Shown here one piece after another: positions 47,138-57,667 of a stretch of 64,000 nt of DNA (position 1 is the first letter of the stretch; each line of letters starts with the position of its first letter). Both the position numbers and the translations under genes were made by a program. The notes under the pieces were generated by a model. It saw only the letters and a list, made by a program, of their open reading frames with translations, was not told where the DNA came from and ran no database searches. Location of the stretch: positions 1,674,001 to 1,738,000 of the forward strand of contig NW_025408669.1 in NCBI RefSeq assembly GCF_020360975.1. Direction: 5' to 3'. The DNA is from Hirsutella rhossiliensis. Taxonomy: Eukaryota; Ascomycota; Sordariomycetes; Hypocreales; Ophiocordycipitaceae.

Positions 47138-49163
47138 ATGTCGGCTGAGCATGGCCACACCCTGGCTGCTTCCTCTACTTCGGCCGCCGAGGCATCACAG
47201 CATCAGCCCAGCATTGCCCTGCCGGCGAAACGGGGTCGTCGGAGCAACCCCAAAGTCAAGACGGGCTGCTCAAACTGCAAGTGCGTCTTCTCTCCCTCAA
47301 CTGCCATCTCCCTTGTTGCTCAACTCCCCTCTCCCCACTCTCCGCAGGCAGAGGCGAATCAAGTGCGACGAGAAGCGCCCAGCATGCACACAATGTGTGA
47401 GGAGCAACAGGTCGTGTACCGGTTATCCGCCTCCCAGCCGCAGCAGCGGCCCCGTGGTCGAGATTCGCATCGCCCCCAAGCCCGTCATCGCCCTCCGGCC
47501 TCAGCCCGCACCCGATGCCCCGGTAGCCGTCCTCCGGAAGCCGACCGTCCTGCCCCCGCGCCGTGCCAACTGGAGAAAGCGGCTCCTTCATGATGCCCAT
47601 GTCGCAGGCCCATCCCTCGCCATCTACCAGCCCTCCAACAGCCTGTCCATGAACCATGCCGAGGCTTTGTACTTCGAACTCTTCCGTCTTCAGACGGCAT
47701 CGGAGCCGTCGGGCTACTTCAACGGGTCCTTCTGGTGCCAACGCGTTCTGCAGGAGTGCCATTCCGAGGTTGCCATTCGACATGCCATCGTCGCCCTCGG
47801 CGCCTTGTATAAGACGCTTGAGCAATCCTCCCGGGTCGGTTTGCCTGCGAGCTCCGCCCCCGCGTTGACTCAAAAGGAATCCATCAAATCCCACTGGCAA
47901 GTTGCCATCAAGCAGTACTCAGAAGCTTGCAATGCCATGTTGCTGCTCCACGAAGATAACTTGCACCACCACAGGACCCGCCTCATGGCCACCATCTTAC
48001 TCGCTTACTTCGACGCCTTCATCGGCGACCACAAACAAGCCCTGGGCCAGTTCCGGACCGGGCTCAGCCTCCTGCAACGGCTTCACGACAGTCACCCGCA
48101 TCACAGGTCTCCCAGCACGCCGGGCTACATCGAAGAGGACCTGGTCGTCATCTTCACTCGCTTTGCCCTCCAGTCAAAGTCTTACGCCGTGGCCTTCAAC
48201 ACGGCCCAGGCCAACGCCACTGAGCTTGCTCCACAGGGCCAGCGGGCAGAGGGCATGCCGGCGTCGGAAACCATCCCGCCCGCCTCTCTGCCACCCGATG
48301 CCCCCCTCCCTCATCGCTTCGGGTCCATCATGGAGGCTCGACAGGCGTCCGACAAGCTCTGCGAGAAATTACTGCTCATCATTGAGCAAATACTTATCAC
48401 CAAGAATAATCAAGGCAACATTTTGCCTCCATCGTGGAAACAACTCAGCTTGACTTATAAGCATCAAATGGATGCCTGGTCCGAGGCCTTTGGGCCCATC
48501 TTCCGCTCCCGTCTGGATCCAGGCGTCGGCCACCTGGAGAAATTAAGCATCTCGGCCCTCAAGTTGTTTCAAATCAACAGGAACCTGCTGTTCCTGACGA
48601 TGTTCTGCGACACGGAGATGGAGTTTGATGCTTTCCTGCCCCATTTCAAGGCCACTGTGAGCCTGGGGTGGGAGGTTGTCGCCGCCGAGGAGAGGCGCGC
48701 TGCAACACAACGCTGTCCAAACCCCAGCATGTGCCAGCATCACGGTTCATTATCCAAGAGCGCCTTCCAAGCGGGGAAAGTTCCTGCTCGTCACTTCAAG
48801 GCAAGCTTCTCAGCGGATCTGGGCATTGTTCCCCCGCTGTTCGTGGTGGTCACGAAATGTCGAGAGCCCCGGACCCGTCGGCAAGCGATTCAGCTCTTGA
48901 GGAGCGGTTCTCGACGCGAGGGCATCTGGGACAGCGAGCTGGTGGCCAAGGTTGGCGAATGGATCATGCAATGGGAAGAGTTTAATGATCAAGTGCCGCC
49001 GGGCACCATCCCAACGAGGCCAATACCTGAAGAGAGGAGGGTCATACTCAAGGCGGTCGAATTTGATTTGCGCGCCCGCTTTGCCGATGTTCATGTTGGA
49101 ACGAGGGCGCGGCATGACGGGAGTCCGGATAGTCGCTCCCGGAAAACGCGCCTAACTTGGTGA
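47138..49163 (+). CDS. Zn2Cys6 fungal transcription factor
   Basis: Two exons: join(47138..47280, 47348..49163), 652 residues. The binuclear zinc cluster is C44-x2-C47-x6-C54-x6-C61-x2-C64-x6-C71, preceded by basic KRGRRSNPKVKTG. The intron falls inside the cluster at Lys48, a position common in this family. The middle (about 140-480) is helical and resembles the fungal TF regulatory region (ALYFELFRLQTASEPSGYF, AIRHAIVALGALYKTL). No DNA target or pathway can be read from the sequence, and no biosynthetic cluster surrounds it. The ATG at 47138 was chosen as the Met nearest the finger; an in-frame Met at 47057 would add 27 residues. Confidence 0.88.
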
Positions 49164-49540
49164 CGATTCATGTCGCCATGGTCTGTTTCTTGCCTTATGA
49201 AGAAAGCCATTCGAGGTGAGCTCATAGGGCAAGGCGTGTTTGTTCTTTTCTTCGCGGTTATCATCTTTGGCTACATAAAAGCTTCGTCGATGGATAGGTG
49301 CGCTTTTGCGTATTTGATTGGGTGCGTTTTGTACAATTTCATCATGGCCTTTGGTCAAGAGACGTGTAGATTGCCCGAGAAAGCACCTGTTGGTATTGCG
49401 CACGACGACGACACGGATTCACGCTGGCCTCGGGCCTGGATGTTGATTGACTCGCTGTTTTGAATATTCCGTCAAGACATGCACGCAATATCAAGTTTAC
49501 AAAAAAAAACAAAAACCGCTCGACCCGTTGGGGGACGTTT
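49164..49540. other. Convergent spacer Zn2Cys6 / DSC1
   Basis: 377 bp of 3' flanking sequence. Nothing distinctive is visible. Confidence 0.4.
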
Positions 49541-52210
49541 TCAGATGGGAGGCAGCTCCTCTCTGCATATCGGGCACTGCAGGCGGAAGCGCATCCAGCC
49601 CTCAAGACAGGTGGTATGGAAGATGTGGCGGCAGGGCGTCACCATGTAGAGGCGGCGGGCAAAGACGCTGGCGACGCTGGCGTCCTCGTCGCGGGCCGTC
49701 AGGACCGGCACCTCAAGCACCTCCCTGCAGATGGCGCAGTCGATGGCGCGGACGCTACCGCTGGCGCCGCTGGCGCCGCCGATGCCGACGCCGCTGCCAA
49801 CGCTGCCGCGCTTCTCGCCGCTGGCGGCACTGGCGTGGCTGGTGCGGCGGGATGCGAGTCTGCTGCCGGCGCCGTCGTCGTCTGCAGCCGCGACGAGGCC
49901 GATGGGCAAGCCGCCGGCCTCGACCGTGTCCTCGCGCAGGACGGGGTGGTAATCCCAAGCATCGGGGGTCCAGCCGGGGGGCACGCCGAAGCGGGGGCCG
50001 ACGACCTCCTGCGCGGCCAGCACGAGCACCTGGACCCAGACCCAGGCGCAGAGGACGACAAAGGCGGGGCGGTCGGTGCGCGCGTAGAGAAAGTTGTCGT
50101 CCTTTGCCCAGAAGTAGGCCACGGGCAGGAGGCGCAGGACCGACTGACCGACGACAAACTGCCAGCGCAGGGCGCGGCGGCAGTTGCGCGCCGTGTTGCG
50201 GTAGATCTGCGGCAGCCAGAGGGACAGGTAGGCAAAGGTGCACAGGTTGAGAAAGGCGGAGCGCGCGCGCGGGTACCACGTCGACGACGAGATGGCGAGG
50301 AAGGAGACGCATAGGCTGAAGAGGATGAAGCGACCTACCATGGCCTGGAAGGTCGGCGACTGGCGCGGCGCCGGGGGGTTGTTGTTGGAGGAGGAGGAGG
50401 AGGAGGAAACGGGGGGTCGTGGCACGGCGGATGCGCCGGAGGCGGCGTTGGAGGCGATTTCGGCGTCGATGTCCTGGTCCGAGGGCACGATGACTGGCTG
50501 CGAGTTGGAACGACTCGCCGTCAGGGGCTGAGGCAGCGTGGAGCTCGCGTTTGAAAAGGTCGTGGTCAACGGGCTGACGGGCGTCAACGGGCCAGGGGTC
50601 AGCGGACCGGGCGTCACCAGGCCGGGCGTCGACGAGCTGCTGGGCGGGCTGGCGTCCCGACCCGAGCCCGTGCCCGGATCGCGGCGGCCGCGGCTCTCCG
50701 GCAGCTGCACCTCGTGGATCTTAGCGAGGAAGCTGCCGCCAATTGTCATAGACAAGAAGGACGCAAACATCAGGGCCAGGGTCGGCAAGAAGGTAGCCGC
50801 CGCCGATGAGACCCACGTCGCTGCGGCGGTAAACGTCATGCCGTCGACAATGGCCATGGCGCTGATGGTCCAGAAGCTGACGCGGCCCATGGTAGAGGGC
50901 GTAAAAGACTCCTGCATCTGGTTCTTGAGCAGCCGCACCTGGGCGAGGACGACGAGCGCGTAGATGAGCATCCACGTCTTGACCTGATGCGTGTGCACCT
51001 CCGTCTTCATGCCGACAAGGTGGTCGGCCTCGCCCAGCGGGAAGTCGGGCGGGCCCTTTGTCTCGAGGAAGAAGGCGCAGTCGGGTGAGTAGATGACGGC
51101 CGACATCTTGAGTCGCGGGACGGACCGGATGGGCGCGCCCTCGGGGTTCTGCAGCTCCGACTCGATGGCGCGGATCACGTCCTCGACCGGGTCCGTCTGG
51201 AGATCGGGCGCGGCGCGGCCGTGGGCTTGCCTCATGGGCGGATGGACCTGCGCGTACATGACGAACTCGCAGTGCGGCGAGGGCGTCGCCGTGTAGAGCG
51301 GGTTGTCAATGTCCGAGTTCCAGGGCATGTTCTGGTCGAGGTTTACGTTTGCGTGCTTCTTGGTCACGACGCGGTTGAGCGTCTGGTTGAGCAGCATCTG
51401 GCTCGAGCGGAAGAAGTCGCCGCCGGGCGTCAGGTGCGGCAGCCCAAAGATGCCCTCGAATTTCTCGCTCGTCGTGGCCATGACAACGACGCCCTGCCGC
51501 GGCCAGTGGACGCCCCACAGCCGCATCTCCCAGTTAAGGCCTGAGCCCGTCGTGTCCTCGATGGTAGCGGTGCCCTTGACGTTGCGTATTACGCCGCCCG
51601 AGAGGGGCACGCTGCCATGGGCGAGGTCGTCGTAGGTCGTCACCGTCTTGTTGCCCTCAAGGCGAAGCATCATCCTGCCCGTCTCGCCCGTCATGTTGCG
51701 CGCCCACTCGACCCTGTCTCCGACCCAGTCCATGGACGGGACGCTCCGGCTGAGGTTGTAGCTGTCGAACCCTCTCGGGACCGAGCCCGGCCGACGCACC
51801 CATTCCCCGTGAAGCGTGCCAGACGCATTCGCCCACACGACTTCTCCCTGCGCCACATCCCAGAGCTGCCGGCCCGCGATGGCCGGAACGGCATGGCGAC
51901 TGAGCCGCAGGCCCCTCTCGCGGAAGCGGGCCAGGTCCTCCCACGCAAACCCGTCCTCCTCCCTGAAGCCGGTGAGGTTGAGGTATCTGGGCGTCGTATC
52001 CGGGTCCGAGTCGGTGGCCTCGGGCGGCGCAAAGTCGCCCCAGTTCGTCGTGTTCAGGACATGGAGCGCATTGCTATATTGCGTGAGGCGCTCGGCGGCG
52101 AGATCTGACAACGCTAGCGACTGGGTCTGGTTATCGGCTTCTGGGAAGAGCATCCAGATGAGGAAGAGGACGAAGAGAATGCCCGCGGCCGGGTGCTGGT
52201 GATGCGGCAT
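49541..52210 (-). CDS. dsc1: Dsc complex / Tul1 transmembrane RING E3 ubiquitin ligase
   Basis: An intronless 889-residue frame from MPHHQHPAAGILFVLFLIWM, which contains a signal-anchor helix. A lumenal domain of about 400 residues with many Asn-x-Ser/Thr sites precedes about seven membrane segments (VKTWMLIYALVVLAQVRLL to AFVVLCAWVWVQVLVLAAQE), interrupted by a long Ser/Pro/Thr cytosolic loop. The C-terminus is a RING-H2 finger (CAIC, TPCRHIFHTTC, CPIC). This layout is diagnostic for Tul1/Dsc1, which ubiquitinates Golgi/endosome membrane proteins and in fission yeast and Aspergillus is needed for SREBP cleavage. The frame stays open 129 codons upstream, but that part looks like 5' leader. 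It shares a 519-bp divergent spacer with the HSBP1-like gene. Confidence 0.93.
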   Translation of the reverse strand: MPHHQHPAAGILFVLFLIWMLFPEADNQTQSLALSDLAAERLTQYSNALHVLNTTNWGDFAPPEATDSDPDTTPRYLNLTGFREEDGFAWEDLARFRERGLRLSRHAVPAIAGRQLWDVAQGEVVWANASGTLHGEWVRRPGSVPRGFDSYNLSRSVPSMDWVGDRVEWARNMTGETGRMMLRLEGNKTVTTYDDLAHGSVPLSGGVIRNVKGTATIEDTTGSGLNWEMRLWGVHWPRQGVVVMATTSEKFEGIFGLPHLTPGGDFFRSSQMLLNQTLNRVVTKKHANVNLDQNMPWNSDIDNPLYTATPSPHCEFVMYAQVHPPMRQAHGRAAPDLQTDPVEDVIRAIESELQNPEGAPIRSVPRLKMSAVIYSPDCAFFLETKGPPDFPLGEADHLVGMKTEVHTHQVKTWMLIYALVVLAQVRLLKNQMQESFTPSTMGRVSFWTISAMAIVDGMTFTAAATWVSSAAATFLPTLALMFASFLSMTIGGSFLAKIHEVQLPESRGRRDPGTGSGRDASPPSSSSTPGLVTPGPLTPGPLTPVSPLTTTFSNASSTLPQPLTASRSNSQPVIVPSDQDIDAEIASNAASGASAVPRPPVSSSSSSSNNNPPAPRQSPTFQAMVGRFILFSLCVSFLAISSSTWYPRARSAFLNLCTFAYLSLWLPQIYRNTARNCRRALRWQFVVGQSVLRLLPVAYFWAKDDNFLYARTDRPAFVVLCAWVWVQVLVLAAQEVVGPRFGVPPGWTPDAWDYHPVLREDTVEAGGLPIGLVAAADDDGAGSRLASRRTSHASAASGEKRGSVGSGVGIGGASGASGSVRAIDCAICREVLEVPVLTARDEDASVASVFARRLYMVTPCRHIFHTTCLEGWMRFRLQCPICREELPPI

Positions 52211-52729
52211 GGCGTCGTCGGGGACGCGGAGGGTCAGCGCAAAATCATGTCTTCCAGGGCAGGTTGATCGGACGGTATTCTCGAGATATGTAGGAGGAGC
52301 GGCTCTGCTGTATGGACCAAAACAGCCGGGCGACGAGGCTGGATGCTGGTCGCTCGGCGCTCCCGTTGATGATGGAATGGGGAAATGGGATGATGCTTCG
52401 GGAACTGTAGGTCCGCCCCGACAGTGCGGAGACGGCGGGACCGACGGCGCATTACGTCGTCGTTGGAAGTGCCGTGGCGTGCCGCCGCGGCCGCTATGGG
52501 GAGCAAGTATCCAGTACTTGGCGCCTTCGCCTTGTTTGTTATCTCGACGGAGTAGCCGAAACAGGACACGGGGGAGCCAACTCACCTCGCACCTCACAGT
52601 GCCTTACATCTTAGACCTCTTGACGCAGGGACCAACCGCTCCGACGCAGACGCGCCATCTCGAGCTTTGCAACAAAAACAACTGCCGCAGAATCACGCTG
52701 ATTCCCACTTCTTCCCGCGCTCTCAAACC
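52211..52729. promoter_or_regulatory. Divergent promoter DSC1 / HSBP1-like
   Basis: A 519-bp shared spacer. I see no TATA box or repeated motif of note. Confidence 0.4.
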
Positions 52730-53167
52730 ATGGCCGCCGACGAGCCCGAGGCCGCAACAGCCGAGCAGCAGCCCACTGTATGTCCCAGAGCCCGTCATCC
52801 CTTGGACATCGTCACCCTTGGACATTCTCCTGGAACCATGGCGGCCTTCTGACCGATCCCGCGCTCAGTCTTCCGAGGCCGCAAACGCAGAAGTCACCGC
52901 CGCCGTCGAAGATCTCCTCAACTCGCTCTCCAACAAGTTTGCCAGCATCTCGTCCGAGATCTTTGCAAAGAGTGAGTTGCCGCTTTGATCCCCTGGCCGC
53001 CCTCGGCACCAGCTGTCGTGTGCCTAGACAATGACCTATACGACAAGGGGAATACTGACTTGCCACGGCCCGAAGTGGACGAAATGTCCCGGAGATTAGA
53101 CAGCCTGGAGGCGGCCCTCGTGGAGACTAAGGCGTCCAAGGAAGGCGCGTCTTCAACGGAGCAGTGA
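52730..53167 (+). CDS. Heat shock factor binding protein 1-like coiled-coil protein
   Basis: Three short exons: join(52730..52777, 52869..52971, 53076..53167), 80 residues. None of the exons is long enough to stand out as an open frame. The core VTAAVEDLLNSLSNKF-ASISSEIF-MDEMSRRLDSLE has the heptad pattern and the RxDDLE-like end of HSBP1, which forms a small helical coiled-coil trimer. HSBP1 binds the HSF trimer domain in animals; a later role in WASH complex assembly is also described. The second intron has a strong branch site (TACTGAC) 20 bases before its AAG acceptor. The N-terminal 20 residues are Ala/Glu-rich. Which role holds in this fungus is unknown. Confidence 0.85.
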
Positions 53168-53360
53168 GAGACCGAGGAGGCATCGCGTTACGGATGGAGT
53201 TGGCTTTAGATACCATGACATCAGACATTCACATTACACTTCTCGCCATTGACCTTGTGCCATGCTCTCCATCGCAAAGTAGCAAAATCTTGATTCTATC
53301 CGCAACTGTCTCGTTACCCAGGTCCCCTTGTCTTTTACAGTCATCAGCAGCATTGCGCTC

Positions 53361-54553
53361 TCACAGCTCGTCCTTGACCTCCCCAGCCTTCTCCTCGACC
53401 TTCTCGGCTGCCTCCTTGACAAACTTGCGGAGCACGTTCGTCTTGCGCTGAAGTTCATCCCGCTTGGTCGGGGCCAGCCCGCCCTTGGACAGAATGCCGT
53501 CGAGCCTGGCAAGCTCCTTGGCGGCGTAGCCATCGTTGCTGGTGAGCTTGTTGAAGACGCGGACGTAGTACTCGGCGTATTTGTACTGCGCGTCCTTGCT
53601 GAGCTTCGCGGCCTCCTTCTTGACCGTGGCTGCGACATCGGCAAGCTTGTCGCCCCCTACAAGCTTGGCCACCAGGGTGTCGAGGGACGCAACGGTTCCG
53701 GCAACCGCGTCGAGCCCACCGCCAGCCACTCTGTGCGTGCCGGCCTTTTCGTTAATGTAATCGAGCAAGCCTGCCTCATCTCGGTTGTCCTTGTATACTA
53801 CGCCTTCCTTGCTGCCGGCAGGAAAGAACTTGATGGTGGGGTATGAGCTGACGCCCTCGGCCTCGGCGATGGCCTTGCTGTCGACAGCCTCGGCGTCGAC
53901 CTTGGCAATGACGACTTGGGCATCATTGGCGTAGTCTGTCGCAACAGTCTCCCAAACAGGAGCCAGGTTCTTGCAGTCTGCGAATCCCGCCATCAGCCCC
54001 ACGAGCTCCTCGCCAGATTTAGACACGCAGAGTACTTACGCCCGCACCACGGCGCAGTAAACGCAACCATGACGTTCTTGTCACCGCCAATCGTCTTTGC
54101 GAACGTGTCATCCGTGAGCATAACCACTTTGCTGGGCATCTCTTGCTTCTTTTTGGCTTTGACGCCCGTCTTTTCGGTGATGAATGCCGTCAGGTCCTCG
54201 AGATCCCGGCCCTTATTGTAGTCCTCGGGCTTGGCCGACTTTCCATCGAAATACTTGAGCGTGGGGAAGCCCTGGACATCGAACCGCTTTCCCAGGGAGC
54301 GCTCGGCGTCGGCGTCGACCTTTGCAATCTGGATCTTGTCCTGGGCAGACGCAAGGGACTCGGCGAGCTGCTCGTACACGGGGGCGAGCTTCTTGCAGTG
54401 ACCGCACCACGGGGCGAAGAACTCAACGAGGGTCGGCTTGCCGGATTTGAGAACAACGTCGTCAAAGTTGGAGGGCGTCAAGTCGATGACTGCCGATTTT
54501 GCGGCTGCCACAGCTGCGAGGGCCGCGAGCGCGAAGGTCTTGATCAAGACCAT
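53361..54553 (-). CDS. Protein disulfide isomerase, ERp38/P5 type with KDEL
   Basis: Two exons: complement(join(53361..53977, 54040..54553)), 376 residues. A signal peptide (MVLIKTFALAALAAVAAA) is followed by two thioredoxin domains with CGHC at residues 50-53 and 170-173, then a helical ERp29-type C-terminal domain (about 270-370). The protein ends exactly in KDEL, the ER retention signal. The intron splits the His codon of the second CGHC. Retaining it would destroy the second active site. The family is called ERp38 or TigA in filamentous fungi and forms disulfides in secreted proteins. A TCACGTGG/CCACG string about 310 bp upstream could bind the unfolded-protein-response factor, but this is only suggestive. 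Confidence 0.95.
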
Positions 54554-55121
54554 GGTGGGCGATTTCAGTGAAGTGGAATGACCGTCTGCAGAATGCACAG
54601 TTCAATATGGAGGCAATGGTGTGGCAGAGTTGAGGTGAGAGGTGAAAGGGCTACTCACTCGCTGTGCAAGGACGATTTTTCAGTTGACCCGGAGATCAAT
54701 GATTCGAATACAGTTGCTCGGCGGCACGGGGCGATGCTTGGAAATCCGACGTCACAGATGCCAGCTGGCCCCTTGCTGATGAGCTCAGCAGCAGGGAAGC
54801 GGCGGCCGGCATGAAACGGGCCATTATGGAGCCATGAGAGCCGCAAGTGGTCCGGGCTGGCGTCACGTGGAGGGAGGAACGTCGACAGTGAGGTCCGGGC
54901 AAGGTACGTACAGCTTGGAGTAGCGCCACATCACGTGAACAGCGGCCAGGCGTTGGAGACCTTTGGCATGGGGGGCAATGCGCATGGGACCTGGGGCTGC
55001 CAACCCTCCAATCGGTTGACGGTACGTCTCGTGAAAACCACACAAAAATTCCCGCCCACGCCGAAACTTGCACCAATTTTCCCTTTCACCCAGCACGTCT
55101 CCGGCCACCAGCACCGCAACC
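54554..55121. promoter_or_regulatory. Divergent promoter PDI / S29
   Basis: 568 bp holding TCACGTGG at 54863-54870, TCACGTGA at 54931-54938 and CAAAAATTCCC at about 55043-55053. These fit promoter elements for the two highly expressed genes it serves. Confidence 0.5.
54931..54938. promoter_or_regulatory. TCACGTGA E-box upstream of S29
   Basis: A perfect palindrome 184 bp upstream of the S29 ATG and 378 bp upstream of the PDI ATG. Confidence 0.5.
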
Positions 55122-55505
55122 ATGTCTCACGAAAGCGTCTGGAACTCGCGCCCGCGAAGCTACGGCAAGGGCTCTCGCAGCTGGTACGATCTCTGCCTAC
55201 AGAAACAATCCCTCCAAGCTGCCAAAACCCCCACACCAACGAAGCAGTTCGATCGAGCGTCGCGACGGAGAGCTAACATGTCGTCGACTTTTACAGCCGT
55301 GTTTGCAAGCACAAGGCCGGTCTGATCCGAAAGTACGACCTCAACCTGTGCCGCCAGTGCTTCCGAGAGAAGTCCAAGGACATTGGCTTCCACAAGGTGA
55401 GCGCGACACCGAGAGAGCGATTCGCCTCGCTCGCGGGCGGAGCTTCCGATGTCAAATTGGCCACTGACTCTGGCTCGTCGCAACAGTACCGATAAACGAG
55501 CCGGC
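55122..55505 (+). CDS. rps29: 40S ribosomal protein S29 (uS14)
   Basis: Three exons: join(55122..55183, 55297..55396, 55497..55505), 56 residues, exactly the conserved length. The sequence starts [20 protein letters not shown] and continues with zinc ligands CRVC and [15 protein letters not shown] and [12 protein letters not shown]. The last exon has only nine bases, Tyr-Arg-stop. The protein binds zinc and 18S rRNA in the head of the small subunit. Both introns lie in a short gene, a common fungal ribosomal-protein pattern. It converges on mitochondrial EF-Tu. Confidence 0.95.
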
Positions 55506-56225
55506 GATTTTGAGAGGGCCGGGGGACAAGGAAACGAAAGCAGAGGACGCATTCATGATGGCATCACGATGGCCTCGCGAACATCTCAGAGGGCGGCGGC
55601 CGCTTGGAACCGGAGTTTAATGGCTTGCTTGGTTTTGAGGAGATCGTGCGTCTGACGAACATCCTCCGAGGATAGAAAAACACCAATCACAGCGATTCTT
55701 CCTGTGCAATACCCCGATCACGCCTTCGCACCGTGATTTCCTTACGAAGACGGTTATGTCGCCGGCAAATTTGACTTTCGCTGTGTTGTTGATGTCACGT
55801 ACCAAAGAATAGATGCAAACCCCGCCCCGTGCACGGAGTCTATTAAGATCATATTCGATACCAAACCTCGCAACAGCCCCCGCCCAGTGAGCCCGAACAT
55901 GGGTCGCGCCATAGTACAGGTAGAGTGTAAACCATTTCCGCCAAGCACACGATAGCACGAGCGTTTCACGTGGTCCATGACTGCCTTTTCTGTCCCAGTA
56001 TGCCCTTCTAAGTATACATAACAAGACATGTGAAGAAGCAAAGTGGAGATGCTCCGGTCTCCCCTCATGGAATATACAAGAGCCAATCTTGACTCGAATC
56101 AGGGACGGTTTGTTGGCATGCCCTCATTACGGCACGAGCCAACCCTGTGCACCGCGAAGCCCTTGTTGCCGTCATCCCACACTTGGACAGGGCCATTCCT
56201 GAGAGCAATCTCTCATTCGAGTGGC
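55506..56225. other. Convergent spacer S29 / EF-Tu
   Basis: 720 bp of 3' flanking DNA. I see no gene or repeat. A TTTCACGTGG string occurs near 55968. Confidence 0.4.
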
Positions 56226-57667
56226 TTACTTCATGATGCGGGTGACCAGGCCGGTGGCCACAGTCCTGCCTCCCTCGCGAATGTTGAACCGCTGGCCCAC
56301 CTCAATAGCGTTGGGGTGGACCAGAGTGACGACCATCTCGACGTTGTCACCGGGCATGACAATCTTGCTGGACGCGCCCTCGGTGCCCTCGGGGAAAGTC
56401 AGATTGACTGCTTCGTCCGAGGTTCGGAGGTAGAGCTGCGGTTGGTAGTTCTCGCGGAAACCAGTGTGTCGGCCACCTTCATCCTTGCTGAGGACGTAGA
56501 GCGAAGCGAGAAACTGAGAGTGCGACTTGACGGTGCCGGGCTTGCAGACGACCATACCGCGGCGGATATCCTCGCGGCGGATACCGCGGACGAGGAGTCC
56601 GGAGTTGTCGCCAGCCTGCGACTGCGCACAAGACTTCCTGAACGTCTCAATGTCGGTGACCTTGGTCTTGATCACCTCGGTACCCTTGCCGACGACCTCA
56701 ATCTCATCCTCGCGCTTCAAAACACCGCGCTCGACCCGACCAGAAACGACGGTGCCACGGCCGGAGATGGAGAAGACATCCTCGACAGACATGAGGAAAG
56801 GCTTGTCGAGGTCACGCTCGGGGGTGGGAATCCATTCGTCGACTGCCTTGAGGAGCTCGTCAATCTTCTGCTCGCCAATCTCTGGCTTCTGCTTGTTGAG
56901 GGCCATGAGGGCAGAACCCATGATGACGGGGGTATCGTCGCCCTCGAAGCCGTAGGTGGCGAGAAGCTCTCGCATCTCCATCTCAACGAGTTCCAGCATC
57001 TCAGGGTCATCGATGGCGTCGACCTTGTTGACGAAGACGACGATCCTCTTGACGCCGACCTGTCGGGCAAGGAGCAAGTGCTCACGCGTTTGCGGCATCT
57101 GGCCATCGGAGGCAGCGACGACGATGATGGCGCCGTCCATGTTGGCGGCACCGGTAATCATGTTCTTGATGTAATCGGCGTGACCAGGGCAGTCGACGTG
57201 AGAGTAGTGCCGGTTCTCGGTGGAGTACTCGATGTGCGCTGAAGAGATGGTGATGCCACGCCTCCGTTCCTCGGGGGCCTTGTCGATAGCTCCATACTCG
57301 AGGAAGTTGGCGAAGCCCTTCTCGGCTTGTCTCTTGGTGATGGCGGCCGAGAGAGTAGTCTGGATATCCAAGAGTCAGCTCGAGTTGACGAGTGATCAGC
57401 GACTCAGTCTGGCGCCCACCTTGCCGTGATCCACGTGGCCAATTGTGCCTGGCCATGAGTGTCAGCATACAGACGGAGGACCCTTGGCGTGATAGGCGCG
57501 CTCATACCAATGTTGACGTGGGGTTTCGTTCGCTCGAAGACGGCGTATGTGCGATAGAGGTTGAGGATGCCGGAGGCGCTTTGCTTCTTGATGGCGGACT
57601 GAAGCGGGTTAAGGCCGTGGCGCGCGGTCCGCAAGAACGGCGCCACTGATCTGAAAGCGGTCGACAT
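56226..57667 (-). CDS. tuf1: Mitochondrial translation elongation factor Tu
   Basis: Three exons: complement(join(56226..57359, 57420..57448, 57508..57667)), 440 residues. A basic, Ser/Ala-rich presequence (about 42 residues; [19 protein letters not shown]) leads to the EF-Tu core beginning [23 protein letters not shown] motifs are [15 protein letters not shown] and NKVD; RGITI and the C-terminal [15 protein letters not shown] are also intact. It delivers aminoacyl-tRNA to mitochondrial ribosomes. The 29-base second exon encodes only the [11 protein letters not shown]-loop, so mis-splicing would remove the GTP-binding motif. It diverges from PGA2. Confidence 0.96.

Noticed and set aside
47138..52210. 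Secondary-metabolite cluster around the Zn2Cys6 factor
   Set aside because: No PKS, NRPS, terpene synthase, P450 or transporter gene lies nearby.
56043..57242. 399-residue plus-strand frame opposite mitochondrial EF-Tu
   Set aside because: It mirrors the EF-Tu coding strand. Strong codon bias removes stops from the complementary frame, and the sequence is Asp/Leu/Val-rich without domains.
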